Below, in pieces: positions 27,453-41,400 of a DNA stretch of 64,000 bases. This DNA comes from Pithys albifrons albifrons (Eukaryota; Chordata; Aves; Passeriformes; Thamnophilidae), in the NCBI RefSeq assembly GCF_047495875.1, contig NC_092460.1, positions 8,050,520 to 8,114,519 of the forward strand. The letters are read 5' to 3'. Position numbers and translations under genes: made by a program. The notes beneath the pieces were generated by a model. The model had not been told where the DNA came from and searched no databases. It saw only the letters and a program-made list of their open reading frames with translations. The number at the start of each line of letters is the position of its first letter. Position 1 is the stretch's first letter.

Positions 27453-29714
27453 TTTTGGCCAGAATGACATTTATTTGCCCTCATTTGCAGAAGTTTTATT
27501 GCTTTGAAGTGTCAGCTTGAACTCTGTGGTAGGGGACAAAATAGCATGGCTACTTCATGAGATTTGTCCAGAATGGGTCCCAAGGCACTTTGCCAACAAA
27601 TGAACTCCTGCAGTGAAAACCTGCTTAGTGATTCAATGTGGAAATTAAACCATTACATTGTTAGTCCCTCAGAAGATCCTAATCCCTATCTACTGTCCAG
27701 AGCTAATTTTCTCAACAATAATTTAACACGCAGCCCAGATAAACTGGGTACTTAGATTGAATACAAATGATATTTCAGTGACATAAATTATGGCCTTATG
27801 CTAAACATCACTATGGCAACTAATGACATCACCACAGGCTCCAACCAGCACAAACCCCAACTTTTGATGGTATCCATTTGTTGGTGCAGATCTTTTCAGG
27901 GCTTTTGGGGGTATGAATATTTAAGCACCACAGTGTTGTCAAGGGTTTGCTATGTATGTTTACTGTCATTTGAAACATTTATTCCCTTTGTGGTTAATGT
28001 TGTTCTCATGAAGGAAAGCTAATGAAAATTACTGTTTGTATTTGGTTAGTAACATTTGTTGATAACATATGGTCTGGGAATGCTTCAGCAAATAAGAGCT
28101 TTTTAATAGTAAACAGAGATATGGGTTCTATAAAGCAGATGCTGTCAAAATACACAGCGTAAGGTTGGATATTTTCTTACTTTTGCCTCTTACCCAAAGC
28201 AAGATTATCTCCCTACTTTCCCTCCTGGTGACAACACAGTTTTTTAAGAGGGAAAACATAACCTGTGACCTGAAACTGTGATTAGAAAATAAAGTTGCTT
28301 CTTGGTTCTTATGCTTAAGCAGTTATTAGGTAGTTGATGGCTCACATGAAAAAGATATATTATAGAGGACTTGACTGGACCTTTAGTGCTCTAGATAATT
28401 TATGCCAAACTTCTGCTCTCTGGCATTGGTGGCAGTTTGATTCATCATCATAAAAGACGAAACATGTGGAGCCCGTGGCACCAGGAGAGAAAACTTTAAA
28501 GCAAAGCTGACAAAGAAGCTGAGTTTGTTAATCAGCTCTGCACTGAACATGCTTATCTGCTGAGCTCGGTTGGACAAGATTTGCTCAGTGGAGAAAAAAC
28601 ATAAACTGATAGTTTTAGAGCACAGGAAGCAGTAAATTATTATTCTCTGATAACTTTGCAGTGCAAAACCTGCTTCTTGGTGTTTATCTTTGAGGAACAT
28701 CTAATCATTGGACCACATCATCTGAGCCTTTTCAAGAGAACTGCCGTTGTTCAGCAGAGGATCTGGTTTGAGTACAGCATAAAATGAGAAAGTGTCATTA
28801 ACAGAGTGAGGGCAAAGTGGTTAGTAAGGTACAGCATAATCTCTCATCTGACTTGCAGCATTCTGGGTTACAGTGTGTGCTGCACCACATCACTCACAAG
28901 TGTTGCTTATGACACTCTTGGTGGGGTCCCACATGGAACGTGTTCATGTTCTTTACACACTTGGGCAACTTGTAGTTGCAAAAGTTGGAGGTGTCCTCCA
29001 GAGACATGCATATCTGGAAGGCTTTCTCGCACCCTGTGGGTCATTCAGCCTCCACAGTGTTCCTTTCCAAGCCATAGAACGACTCATGGAGTACAAATAG
29101 TAGACAGTGGTCTCAGTTCATTGTGTATTTGGAGAGGTTGCATCTTCCTGGCCACTACCATCCCATCCACAGGGAGCTGGTGTCCTGCTCTGCAGTCCCA
29201 GCAAGCTAGGATTACTCCAGACATAATGGCTTGAACTTAAACTTGACCTGAGCTGAGACTTGGAGGAGGACCCAGGTTAAATTACAGTTTCTTCAAAAAA
29301 ACAAACCTCGCTATCAACCTGAAAAGGGGAGGTTAATTGGCCAAGAGAAGAACAGAGGTGTCAGTGATTACAGACATCTGGGTGCAGATGTCTTCAATCC
29401 TCAACTTCTCTTGTGACTACACAGGCTGGCACTGCAGGAGATATATTGTTCTTTCTAAATAAGAAAGTTCTCTTAAATTTGTTTTCATGCTGCTCCCAAA
29501 TGCTCTTTCTTTCCCCCCAAGAACCATCATGGGTTTTACAAACATCTGTCCCCCATTTCCCAGAGAAGATAATTAATGCCTTTGTCACTCAGACAACCCA
29601 ACCACTTTAAGCTTGTGTCAGACAGGACATTTTGGATTAACCATTGCACACCCAAGCAGTGTTGCTGCTGACCTGCCAGCTGAGCTGAATACCTTTCTGT
29701 CCTTCTTTTCACAG

Positions 29715-29826
29715 CTGGGGCACCCAGGGAGACTTCACAACAACCCACGCACTTCCTGCAGTGAAGGTGAAGCTGTTCACAGAGAGCACAGGAGTGCTGG
29801 CTCTGGAGGACAAAGAGCTTGGGAGG
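29715..29826 (+). CDS. CADPS: CADPS exon: C2 domain, middle part
   Basis: A 112-nt exon. Its first base completes the split threonine codon; then 37 residues follow, [20 protein letters not shown] and [17 protein letters not shown]. This is the core of the C2 fold, with a VKVKLF strand and a conserved acidic loop (LALEDKELG). The acceptor is cttttcacag and the donor AGG|gtaagg; the next intron is phase 0. It was not visible as a long open frame because of its small size. A 163-residue antisense open frame over the same place (29536-30027) is a shadow. Confidence 0.97.
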
Positions 29827-32800
29827 GTAAGGAGATTTTAAGTTTAATAATGTTTCCTTCTGGCCCTGCTTTTCTAGAGAAATCTCTCCTGTACGGAAAT
29901 ATCTTTGAAGCACAACATGCTCTGCTTTTTTGCCAAGCTTCAGGAGGGGAGAAGAAAGCAAGCACTGCACTGCTGGAAAGGAGTGTATCTCGCATGCTGT
30001 CTTTGTTGTGAGTTTTAATGGCAGCATTTCAGCTGGCTGTGCCTGCTCTGAGCAAAGGCAGAGGATCTTGTGTGCAATATTGGCAGTCCGGAAAGCCTTA
30101 GAAGTTGCTTACGGAAATGGACATTCCTGAGGCAGAAAAGGGGATTATGCTGAAGCAAAAAGAGGGGATTTAAGTTTGGCAAGGGAGTGTTAAGCTGCTC
30201 TCATATCTGCTGAGCAGCCGGTGCACAGTTTGAGCTTTTGAAAGAACTGACTGCAGCACTCACTGCAAAATGCTCAGAACCCTGGGGATGGTGGCCAAAC
30301 TGGTGGCTTCAGTGGGGCTGGACTGGGGACAGAAGCATGGGGCTTCACTGGTCCCATCAGTGGTGTTATAGCAAAGAGCTCAGGTTCCCAGGGTACTGGT
30401 CACAGAGCAAACCTTCCTACCCCATCTCTGCCCCTCACCTGTGCTGCCTAAACCAGTGTCCTGGGACTGGTGGCCCTTCATCACTGCAGCCCACAGCTCC
30501 AGAATGTCTGTGTATAGCGCTTTTCTGTGGCTTTGGGACACTTCAGTCATCTCCATAGATATTTTCCATCTGTATAATTTATGTTGTCTCCAGGCATAAG
30601 TGACAGCAAACTCTCTGTTATGCCTTCCTCATCTTCTCAGGCTGAGGGGTCAGCATGGTGAAGACCCAATAAAAATTGGTTCAGTGTAAGAGAGCTTGGC
30701 ACCTCCTGTGTCATGGCTCAACATGACCCAAGTGTTCTCCAGGAGCAGCCTGGCCTCTGTCTGCCCATTTCTGCAGCACATCTTGCTGTCCACCCTGTCT
30801 ACATGGCTATGGTCAAGAAATCCATGGCCAGGAAAGCTGCTGATCCTGTGGCAAGCCCAAGTACAGTATTTCCAATTATGGACTAACCTGTTGGGGTGTT
30901 TCTTGCTACTTCTATGGCTGCTTGTGTCTTGACTCAGGAGTCCATACAACATCTTGTCTAATTTACATGGGTTTATATTAGTTCTGTTTATACAAGGGCC
31001 ACAGATTCTTCCAAGCAAAGCTACCCCTTCTTTTCTTCTCTCAATCTTCTTTTCTAAGAGAGTTACAGCCCCTTTGGACTTTCCTCATCCACACCTTAAT
31101 CCTTCCTTTCTCTCTGTCTTCCTCCTTTTTTGACAAAGAGGATGACCCCAGTAGGCTGCAGTACTCCAACAGAAGACCTACCATTTTTTTTGCTGAACAG
31201 CATCATAATATTTTCAGGATTATTTTCAAAACCTCCTACTTCAAACAGCCTGGCACCCTGCCTTTATCCACTGTGGCATGCTGAGTAGAACTTTTGCCCC
31301 ACCCAGCCTCAATGCCATTCAGGGATTTTCCCCTGAGTGGTTACGCTCAGTGCAGACCTGCTTGCTTTGTAAGTCTTGTTTCCACTGGCAGCCATGAGCC
31401 ATGCTGACTTTGCTGGTCTGGGAAAGCAATTAGCTGTGCATGTTGTTCTGAAAAAGATGTCAGGCCCCAAAGCAACCCCTCTTGCCCTGAAATGTTGTTG
31501 AGCCAGCCCTACCAATATGCTTTAATTCCCAGTCCAGCAGGAGAACATCCCTCAGCTCTGAGTTTCTGCTGGCCAGAGGACATGGGCCAGCAGTGATGAG
31601 TGTAGGGAGCTGGCAGTGGTTCCCCCTGGCCCATGGCCACCAGCGCTTTCAGTCGGCCAAACTTCAAAGGGATGCTCAGTGTGCCCGGAGCGGTCGAGAG
31701 ATGACGCGTGTCTGCTCAGGCTGCATCAAGATTTCTTCTTTAATGTAATAATGGAACCGGAACGTGTTAAGCCCCTGGTATAGCTGTTGGAGTGGGCAGG
31801 AACCTGTCTGCACAAAGGGAAGAGGGAAGCAGGTTTTATACACAAAACACCCCTGCTCAGCCACCCTTTGAGCAGTGGCTTTGTGCTCTGCCAGGCGGGT
31901 ACAATGCCCACTTTCTATTGCGAGTGTTAAATTGGCAACCGGCCGCCACTTCTCAGCTCACCACTTTTATCCAAAAGAGAGCTGAAAAATGCTCCCAAGC
32001 CACACACTGCTGGATGGGCAGCTGAAGGCATGGGAATACATCCTGGCCCTATTGAAGCCAGTGGCAGGGCTCCCATGGATTTCAGCCATGCCAGTACTTC
32101 AGCTACTGAGAGCAAGGGGGTGAAGAGCTGTGAATTACAACACCACTGAGAAAAGTTTATGTGCCTTTGATGAAAAAGAGTTAGAAATCAAAGTAGAGAG
32201 CATCCCAAACACCCTGAGTGGCTGCTGCCTCACTAAGAGATGCAGTTTAACACAAGTGTACATACTTGCATGGCCTGCATTGTGGTGGGGTTCTTTGGAT
32301 ACTACCCAGTTTGGGTCCATCATGTTTCCAACACCCCCCACCCCATGTGGAGAACTCACTTCTCATCTTCAGGATTTGCTTAAATGTGGTTTTTTCCAAG
32401 AGTAATGCAGTACAGACTGGTGTTGCTCAGTTATCTGAGTGACTAATAACAGCTTCAGATTCCTGCCAGAGAAAGCAATTCAATAAAAGAAGTGATAAAT
32501 AATGTGAATGAATAAGGGTGAAGTTGAGAATCTACTGATGTTTACCTCAGGCTTTATAGGAGGCGATAAAGTAAGTTTTAGAGTTATTCATCAGAGGGTA
32601 ATAACATCAAGGATATTTTGGTGGAAAACAGACCCTAGGTTGTTGACTCAGCAGTAGAGTTGAAGAGCAGAGGAACACAAGGTTGTAGTCTGGGTAGGAC
32701 TTTGGCAGAAGCATGGACTAAGCATGAACAAGGAATGAATGATGGCACCACATCATTTAACGAGGGTGAAGGTGCTATTTGTAAAACAATTTACTTGACT

Positions 32801-33863
32801 AATGGTTAATGGATTTAAAGGAGATTCATCTCACTACAGAACAGTGGAAACCTGAATGAATATGTGTCAGATAAAGTCACTGAGAGTGAAAGACCTCTGA
32901 GAGTGAAAGCATCAGAAGGACAATAGATGGAGGAGGGAGGAGATTGGGCCACCTCAAAGGACATATGGAAACACCAGAAGAAGATGGTCAGTGTGGTGTA
33001 GTTTCTGGGGGAGTACTCTGCCTCTTACTTTCTGAGAGAGGTGCTCTGTTTAGTAGTGGTAATGAATGAGTGAGAAAAGCACAGCTGTGATCAGGGAAGA
33101 TTATTCGCCTCTTGGAGCCTTTCAGTTACTTTGAACCAAGCACTTGCACTGGTATTCATCTGCAGTCACTGGTGTACACCAGCTGGAGACCCTTCCATCA
33201 TTTCCTCACTGCTTGAAATCGAAGCAAAGTCCTGCAGCCATTGATGTCATGATGTGAGATGCAAATTTTATCTGCTGTCACAGCACAGTCACACACCAGC
33301 CTAAGATGTTGCCTACTTTATCCAGTCATCATAGTAAACAAACGATCAAGCCAACTTTTCTCACAACTTGATAAAGGCAGTAGATGAACTACTGTAGGTA
33401 GAGCTTTCTGAGCCTTGAAACAGCACACCTCACATGGGAAGTGTGAGGGAGGCTGGAGGCTGTCCAAGTTGTACAAGTCTGTGGGTAATGGCAGTGGGCA
33501 GTCTCAGCAGAAAAACTTGTTGCTGGTTTGCTCAATCACATCAGTCCACCATCATGTCTAGACTGATTTATCTGGACTGTTGCAAGTTCATTTACCACAA
33601 TCTTTCCTTGAGTGACAGGAGCTGATAATGAGGTTCTGTCTGCACAGCCCCATGAGCTGATAGAGGAGCCAAAGAATACATGACCTAATTCCAAAATAAT
33701 AAGATGTACTTTAAAAAAGAAATAAAAAACTACCTTATGTGAATAGGCACATCCAGACTGACTTTTAGGGTAAAAGTAGCATATCTGATATGTTTCTGTT
33801 CCTCATTAAACCCCATTTGGTAATAATTTTTCCCTTCAGCATTGTTGGTTTTAATTCTTGCAG
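29827..33863 (+). other. CADPS: Intron 4 (4.0 kb)
   Basis: Phase 0 GT-AG intron. No exon or repeat family was recognised. A stretch at about 31685-31946 carries more CpG than its surroundings. Open frames at 30238-30558 and on the minus strand at 30650-31018 have no protein-like pattern. Confidence 0.82.
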
Positions 33864-34003
33864 GTTGTTCTCCACCCTACTCCTAATAGTCCAAAGCAGT
33901 CAGAGTGGCACAAAATGACTGTCTCCAAAAACTGCCCGGACCAAGACCTGAAGATCAAGCTTGCTGTACGAATGGATAAGCCTCAAAACATGAAGCACTC
34001 TGG
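33864..34003 (+). CDS. CADPS: CADPS exon: end of C2 and start of PH domain
   Basis: A 140-nt exon coding for 46 residues plus two bases of a glycine codon. It begins [18 protein letters not shown] and ends [14 protein letters not shown](G). The segment [13 protein letters not shown] is the final C2 strand; KHSG opens the first strand of the PH domain. The acceptor is aattcttgcag and the donor GG|gtaaag; the next intron is phase 2. [10 protein letters not shown] supports CADPS over CADPS2. The C2 and PH domains are therefore joined within a single exon with only a few residues between them. Confidence 0.97.
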
Positions 34004-35382
34004 GTAAAGACTTGTCTCCATCTGAACTCTTTTTGTTTTGAGTGTGCATTAGGAAATTTCTCTTTTTTGAGATTCTGAAAAATAAAGAGTTTTTCTCAAG
34101 TTCACAAGAGGTGAAAAGGAAATATAAATATAAAAATGGCATTAGTTCAGTCATTTTTAGTGCACTTTCCATATTTTTAGCCTAGTCTTTTTTAATCCAT
34201 ATGGGCCAAACAGTTTAAATTTTAAACAGTATTCCTCAGAAAATTGCTAGTTATGCTTTTCCTGTGAGGAAATAATAAGTGAACTGCCTGACTTTTTTCT
34301 TGAGAATAATAATACAATTTTCTAAGTTATTCTGTTTCCCTGCATTGACTTGTCAGAACCAAAAGCACAGTGCACCTTCTGTTTGAAATAAACCCTAGTG
34401 TGATTTGCATTATTTGCACTGAGATACACAACAAAGCCAAATAGCAGTTGCCTGCAGTAGGACTAATAATCTGAAAGGTTAGAAGGGAGACCTCTCTCCT
34501 GCAGGAGTGGGTGTCAGAGGATCTGGGGCCAGAGAGAATTTGTAGCCTAAACATTCATCAAGAGTATGATGGATCTCTTCTGGCATAAGGAACCCATAGC
34601 ATAATCAAAAATGAAGTGGTTTTCTATTTGTTGAGCCAGAAATAAAGTAATTATATTGATACATTAAACAGATTAATGTGAGTAATATCCCTGTGTTTAT
34701 TATTAGCCCAGTGCTGCCACGAGTTTTGCCAGTGTCTGTATTACAGTGGCCACTTCATCATAGAGATTAAAAGCTTATTTTGACATTAATTTTTAAATTT
34801 AATTCTTTCTTTGTAGAAAACAGCAAATTCACTCCTCATGAGAAATTATCCTGTTTCCTTGAATAATCTGTAGCCAAGGGATTTATAGGAATTCAGCTGT
34901 TCAACAAAGTGTTTAGTCGGTTCAGTGGATACTGGGATCCTGGGTACTGAGTTTGATGCAGGAAGTGTCCCTCTATTTGGCAGCTCCCCTCAGCCAAATG
35001 GTTTTATGAAGGCATAAAGTAGCACTGGGGGTTTCTCTCCCATAATTCTTCCGTTGCAAGTGTATTCTTTGCCCATCTCACCATGTTGTGTCTCTTCTCT
35101 GGCATCAAAGTGTTTCAAATTCTGAGCAAGTTTGAATGACAAAGGGAAGGAGAGAATTAATACTGTGTAATGTTGAGACTTTGGAAGCTTTTTGTGTCAC
35201 TTTCTTTACAGGTTATTTGTTCAGGCTAGAAATAAACACATTCATGAATGCTGGTGGGCTTGAAAATCCTGTAATTATTTCTGCTCATGCAATGACTTCA
35301 TGTTCTAGGTGTAAAGAAAATACACTCAAGAGAACAACAGATAGTCACTTGTGTAATGCATTCACCTGTTCTCTTCTCCTAG
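34004..35382 (+). other. CADPS: Intron 5 (1.4 kb)
   Basis: Phase 2 GT-AG intron, AT-rich, with acceptor gttctcttctcctag. Nothing else is supported in it. Confidence 0.88.
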
Positions 35383-35449
35383 GTATTTATGGGCCATTGG
35401 TAAAAATGTTTGGAAGAGATGGAAGAAACGATTCTTTGTCCTGGTCCAG
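35383..35449 (+). CDS. CADPS: CADPS exon: PH domain, basic phosphoinositide-binding strand
   Basis: A 67-nt exon. One base completes the glycine codon, then 22 residues follow: [20 protein letters not shown], then VQ. This is the beta1-beta2 region of the PH domain. The cluster KRWKKRFF carries the basic residues that PH domains use to contact phosphoinositides; for CAPS the known ligand is PI(4,5)P2 at the plasma membrane. The acceptor is ctcttctcctag and the donor CAG|gtaaca; the following intron is phase 0. [18 protein letters not shown] fits CADPS; I recall CADPS2 as YLYALGQ at this point. Confidence 0.97.
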
Positions 35450-38400
35450 GTAACAGATGTAACTAGAAGTGATCTTAAATCACACCATGAAATATTTAAT
35501 TCTGTCCTCTGGCTATTTGCAGTGCCTTGTTATAGATGCTGAGCTGTGGTTCTTTGTAGGGTGTCTGTTAAGTCATTGGTTTTTTTTCTAAACACGTTCT
35601 CAAGGCTATCCCAGCTATGAGTTTTTAGATGCACCTGAATACTTGACGAAATGGTGAATCAATTTTAGTGAGGAATTAATGAGGCAAGCAGAAAGCTCAG
35701 TCTGTCTTGGCTAGAGGTTCTTGGGTGTAGATGCTTCCTTTTGAGCCTCCAGATTAAATTCAAATCTGCAGAAGTTTCATCACTGGCTGCATCAGAGTCA
35801 GCATATCATTCTTGGTGTTTATCTTGCCTGCACATTCATTACTGCTTCTCATTGTCTGCAGCTCTCATTGATCATTTTGCAATGTCTTCCTTTTTCCCTT
35901 TTCTTTTTTTTCACTTTCTGACCTCCCAGTTTCTGTAGACCTGTGTATTTGACAATGGTTAAGAATTTCAAGGAAATAGGCAAACGTCCTCTGTGACTTA
36001 AAAAGATCTGGTCAGTACTTGGTGTGTTAGATCTTCCCTCACCTTCCAAGGTGGCCACTGCATGGCCACAGAAGTGTGTGGCCCCAGTGTGAGTGATCCA
36101 TCTCCACACCAACCTGAGAAAGCCACAGAGTCCTCTTGGGTCTATCTCTCTCTTTCACTCCTCTCTGGACTCCTCGAGGTATGTTGTCTCCAAGTATGGG
36201 AAATAAAAGCTTTGTACAGGGTCCTGTATGAAAGTAACACAGAGATGCTTCAATGGAATAACATGAGATCCAGTTGAGATCTTGTGCTAGCACAGATCTA
36301 AAGTGATCAAGTCAGAGGGTGAAATCCTGCTGCTGCTGAAGCAGATTGCAGGTCTGCTGAAGAGGAGCAGGGATTTCACCTCTGTGTAAGAACAGAGATG
36401 TTGTAAAGCAGGTGCACGAGGCTCCACAATTGGCGTGGAGCATGGTTGTGTGCTGGCTGTCCTGTGCTGGTAAGGGCAGGAGTCCAGGCAGTCCATCTTC
36501 ACCTTGCACAGCTGGCCTCTCTGGTCCTAAATCACCTACTGTAAACTGGTTAGTTTCTTTGGGGTTAATTATTGCTCCGAGTTCAGCTGTCTCAGTAGGA
36601 AGCTCAATTGCATTCCTTCCCATTTCTCCATCACTGCCACTTCCATAGGACTAAACTGTGGGGCAGATGAGAAAATCCATCCTTGGGAAGTGAAAGGGAT
36701 GACCTGTGTAAGTAGGAGGCTATTTGGAGAGAGATCAGTGGAGAACCTAGTCCAATAACCAGGTGTGATCAGCAGGGATAGTTTTAAGTGCATGTTTTGA
36801 ACTCACATGGGGACAAAATGGCCACAGAGAGGGGGAAGTTAGCGTAGAGCAGCCACAGGAGATGCCTGTAACTGTCTTTCCTTTTGGGAACATTATGCAC
36901 TGACCCTGATCTTCAGCAGGGATTGAAGGATTGCTTTTCTCTGTATGTTTCCTTTATTATGTTCTGAAATGAAGTTAAAACTGCAGTGGCAGACTGTGAT
37001 CACCTGTAGAGCAACTGGTATTGTTTTTCCCTGAGAGACAATTGAGTTCTTTTAGACCAAGTTCTCAGTTCTTTTTTTTCCCTGTGAACAAGGATTCTCC
37101 AAAGCAGAGAATCATCTTTCCTAACACAGTTTCTCCCATAAATAATTCTATTGGTGCTCTTCTGTGCAAGGGTTTGCAGGTTTGAGCATGTATTCCTTTG
37201 TGTCTCTCAAAGACTCTTTCTTCTGGCCATTTGGTGTGGTTGCATTTGCTTCTCTAGTTTTCAGTTGCTATATATTCTTCAGCTTGCTGTGGAATTGAAG
37301 CTCTCAGAGTTATTCCATGTTTTCTCATGTTACTAGGTCTGTATTCGTCAGTTGGCATATCAGATCAGAATTTGGCCAGAAAAGCAATTCATTTGAATAA
37401 GATGAGCAGACTTTTGCCCCCAGAGAGTCTCTCTAGCCCACCTCAGAAATTCCAGCTGCCACTGCAGCTTCTCTGTTATGTTACCGTTTGCTCAACATTT
37501 GGTGCAATGTAAAGTGTTCTGCCGTACATCAAATATAAACAAGAAACACTCTCTATGCAGTCCCTCAGATGTAGTTTGAGCATATTGAACATGTCAGCAG
37601 GCAATAAAGATGGAATAAAAATACTTTGCTGTCCGTATGTTTGTCATTTGCTTTTCATGCAATGCAAAGGATGGGTGCTGATACGAACAGGGATTGGCAG
37701 TAAAGGTGTTGATGTCCAGGATGCTCTGAACTCTGCTAAACCACAGACAGAAAATAACGCCCACAGGAAGGTGAGCTGGCTCTGTCACATAGAGAACAGA
37801 CAAGGAGCAGCCCCTGTTTTAGGAGCTCACTCATCCACACCAGGCTCCTGCCTGCACCAGAGCTGAGATATGGAGTCCAAAGCATAAAGTCCATTTGGGA
37901 TATAGTGGTCTGGTCAGTCCATGGCACTGCTGGGAGGTCAAGATGTGTACATTTGGATAAGTAACTAAACATTTCATTTCTGATCCCTTGTCTCTCTTAC
38001 CTGTAGCATCTTCTATTGCAGGTCTGTCTCCTCTCCTGTTGCTTGCAGAGTAACCCCCTCCTCCTGCTCTTGTGCCCTCTCCTCCCCTCTTTTCCCATTT
38101 CAGATGGACACAGCCTCGGTTCCTTCAGTGCTGTTGGGTGGTACCACTCTGCCTTTTGGTACCAGCAGCTAAGAAATTCATGATAATAAATACTCAAACT
38201 CTTCATAACCACTTAAACAAGGCACAAAGGTGCCAAACTGCATGGGCGGCACCAGGGAGGAAGGTGTTGATGGCAGTTTGTCTCTTTTGTGTCAGTGATG
38301 CCTCGCCGGCATGAACGGAGGCTTTGCCCGTATGGAGAGAAAGGAGCTATGCCTGGAGTGCTTCCACTGCTACTTGGCTTGTGTAAGCCCTAGAGAGAAG

Positions 38401-41400
38401 GGGAAAGGAGCAATAACTGCCTTGTAATTTGGGTGGAATAATCCCTCGCACCTTCTGTGTCTGTGTAACTGCAAGGGTTATACAGGAGTGATTTGTTTGG
38501 GTGTAGTGGGCTTGAGCAGTTCCTTTGTGCCATTTCTAGACCTGAGCCTTACCTCTCCAGCACCTGTCTTGCTGGGTGGACTTGGCTTAACCCCTTGGGG
38601 AAGGTTTACAGCCTGACACGGCTGGCAGAGCTGGTGTGTGTGCTCCTCCAGCACGGATCCATGCATTAAGAGGGGTTAGTTTTCTCTTCCGAATGAATTG
38701 CAGTCCTCTCTGCACACTGCCCACCCTTCTCGTAGACACCCTTTGAGATGAGCAGCAGAAGAGCAGAATACTGATTAGATGTAAATTACATGGCAGAGAC
38801 TCGTTACTTGCCTAATTTTAAATCCTGAGATATGCAGTGTGAAAGTGATGGCAGAATATGGCCCTGAGCTTGGATGGAAATGGTCGGCAGCATCACAAGC
38901 AAGGAAAATGCTTCGTAAAGGCAACCATAATGCCAGTGGCAGTGGTAAGCAAAAGCAGTGGAGCTATTTAGGGCAAAGTTCTCTGTGACTGGTTAGGAAA
39001 GAAAATGTACATCCATCACAGATGTTGTAAGTGTTCCCTAAAGTTGCTGTATCAGCTGCCTGAGCACAGCATACAAATTTCAGCCAGTTTGCCAATTAGA
39101 CCCTTGATCATGCAAAGGCTGGGATTTTTGATAGCTGACAGAGCTTGTATTAATTCTTTGCAAGGTCTAATGTGCTGTACTGGCAACAACACCATGGTTG
39201 GTTCTGGTGGGTTTGCTGGATTTGCAATAGGAAATTTTTTATAATGATTCTTAAGGGCAAGTGAATTAATTATACTGAGGTTTCAAACTGAATCTGTTCT
39301 TCTCTTGTCATAACCCCATTTCTGTGCTCTGGCAGCATATGGGAAGTAACACTCCATGGTACCTGGATGACATGTCTGCTGAGTAGCTTGAAGCAGTTTT
39401 CAGCTGATTGTGTCTGATGGTGTTTGCAGAATGTTCTTGGAACCAGATCAACTCTGCAGATTAAAACCAGTTGCAGTGTCTATGCCTGGATCTATTGTTC
39501 TAGTGACAGAGTCCCTAAACTCAGTATAATTTAGACTAACAGTGACAGTTCTGCTTTTAGCAAAAGTCAACTGACTTGGTATAAAATGAAATGAAGTAAG
39601 TGTTCAGTAACTCTGAATAATCACCAGAATTTGAAAATAATTCAGCAGAATTGCAGTGTTGTACCCCAGCAGTCCTAGAGCGTGGTCCTCAAGCCAAGGT
39701 AAATGATCCATTAGCTGGTCCCCATAATCATACTAAATCATGTTTTCTGTTAGACCCTTCCTGAGAATTAGGCATAGGTGGTGATTCTTGAGAAATCTTG
39801 AGTGTGATGATACATACAAAATGTCTGGAAACTGATGGTTAAACAGATGCCTCACCCTGTGACATCTGCCTGCAGTAGGTCCTGCGTGTCCTGTCCATAC
39901 TCACGAGGGGCACCTTCCCACCACACAGCCCTGCCCCAGGAGACCACACACACCTCCTGCTTGAAGAAAGAAGTTGGGACAACTGCTATGTGCAATATTT
40001 TAGAGCTGAATGGATGTGCTGAGATGTGAAAACTGTTGTTTTCACTTTTTTTCTTTAAGCTGGATCATTTCCTCTGCTCATTTGTGTCAGGAAAGGGCTC
40101 GGGAGGTAACATACAGCTGTAACCAGAGGACGAGAGTCTCCCATCAAAGTGTAAAACTGTATTATAGCTGGCAGTATCTTCGCACGGTTTCTCTCCCTTG
40201 GGACAAAATGCATGCTGTTAATCTAGGAAAGGTCCATTTAAGAATTTAACCCAAGTAGGGCGGTGTTGTGTCAACAGTGAGAAAGGGGGAGGTGAATGAC
40301 TGAGCTCAGAGTGTGAGGCATGACAATTAACAGGTTTGAGCAGGATCCTGGGGAAAGCAGTGCTCTCTAGAGCAGGAGTCTCTGTGGAGAAACAAGGATG
40401 AAGTCAGGACTGGTTAATGCATATCTACTGTATTTATTAATCAGTTGGATTATATAGCTGGTGACAGAATATGGTCAAGTGCCAAGAAAGTCAGATTTAA
40501 TTTAGCAGCCTGGGAATAGTGAACTTTGGCATTTGTCTCCTGCTGTCTGCTTCCCCTTTCCTGAATTTCTTTGTCTTGTTCTCTTGTTCCCCCACTTTCT
40601 TTTCCTTATGTTCTTTTGTCTCAAATTATTTCTCAAAGCATTTTCCCTTTTTTTGTAATGAACCAGCCAGGGCTGCCTTGGATTAGTTCCCTTCTTTTAG
40701 TTTCTCTCAGTTCAGCTTCCTTAGATGCTCCTTTCCTGGCCCTCGTCGAGTCCCTGGATGAAATCCCAGCTGCTTTGAGAATTTGTCCCTCACTGGGCAG
40801 AGATTTTTCCTCTGTCTTCCTTCAGTTTCCTCTCTGTATCTGTGTTTTTTCCAATTACTCAAACCATTCATCTTGCTCGTCCCATCTGCTCGCTCGCTCT
40901 CATACTCAGCTATGGTTCAGTGTGAACTCAGCAGGCTGTAAGATTAATTTGTGCTATTAACTGTTTCACTTGTCTGGCCACTTCTGAGCTTCTACATAAA
41001 GCAGGCTCTGTAAAGCACAATATTTTAGAGGACTGATGAAAGACAACTGCAATCTCCACTTGACCCTACAGTGCTGTTCAGCACTGAAGCATGACATACC
41101 AAGCTTTCTAGAATTTCATTTTCTTGGGTTTTGCTTTACCATTGCTTTTAAATGGAAGGAACCACATTACACTGGTAGCCATAGCACCAGCTCCTCTCTG
41201 ACCCCAAACAGTAAATGCTTTGGGCAGCAGGATAGGGCACTCAAGCTGGTCAGCCAGTCCTTGAAGTCAGTAGCTCAAGTTTTTGAGGTGAAGGCTCTCT
41301 GCTTGGCACAGCTGGCACCTCTTCCAGAGGCCTTGGATAGCCGCGGCCTCCTTCCTGCCTGATCCTAAGCTGCTCCTGCCAGCAGACTCTGTGGCATTCC

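Larger units (their letters stand above)
13622..29714 (+). other. CADPS: Intron 3 (16.1 kb, the longest complete intron here)
   Basis: Phase 2 GT-AG intron. It holds no supported exon. It does hold an unusually strong but orphan pyrimidine tract with AG at 18463-18511, two AG|GTRAGT sites (17094-17101 and 22822-22829), an A13 run at 20087-20099 and a short TA repeat at 27441-27452. Several 100-165 residue open frames (14184-14639, 17650-18099, 23645-24139) look like chance. No CR1-like 3' end or LTR pair was recognised, though diverged copies would be missed by eye. Confidence 0.8.

Noticed and set aside
29536..30027. 163-codon open frame on the minus strand
   Set aside because: It is the antisense shadow of the real C2-domain exon at 29715-29826.
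40540..40660. Pyrimidine-rich stretch in intron 6 that might precede an exon
   Set aside because: Following AG sites do not lead to an in-phase open segment with a convincing donor.
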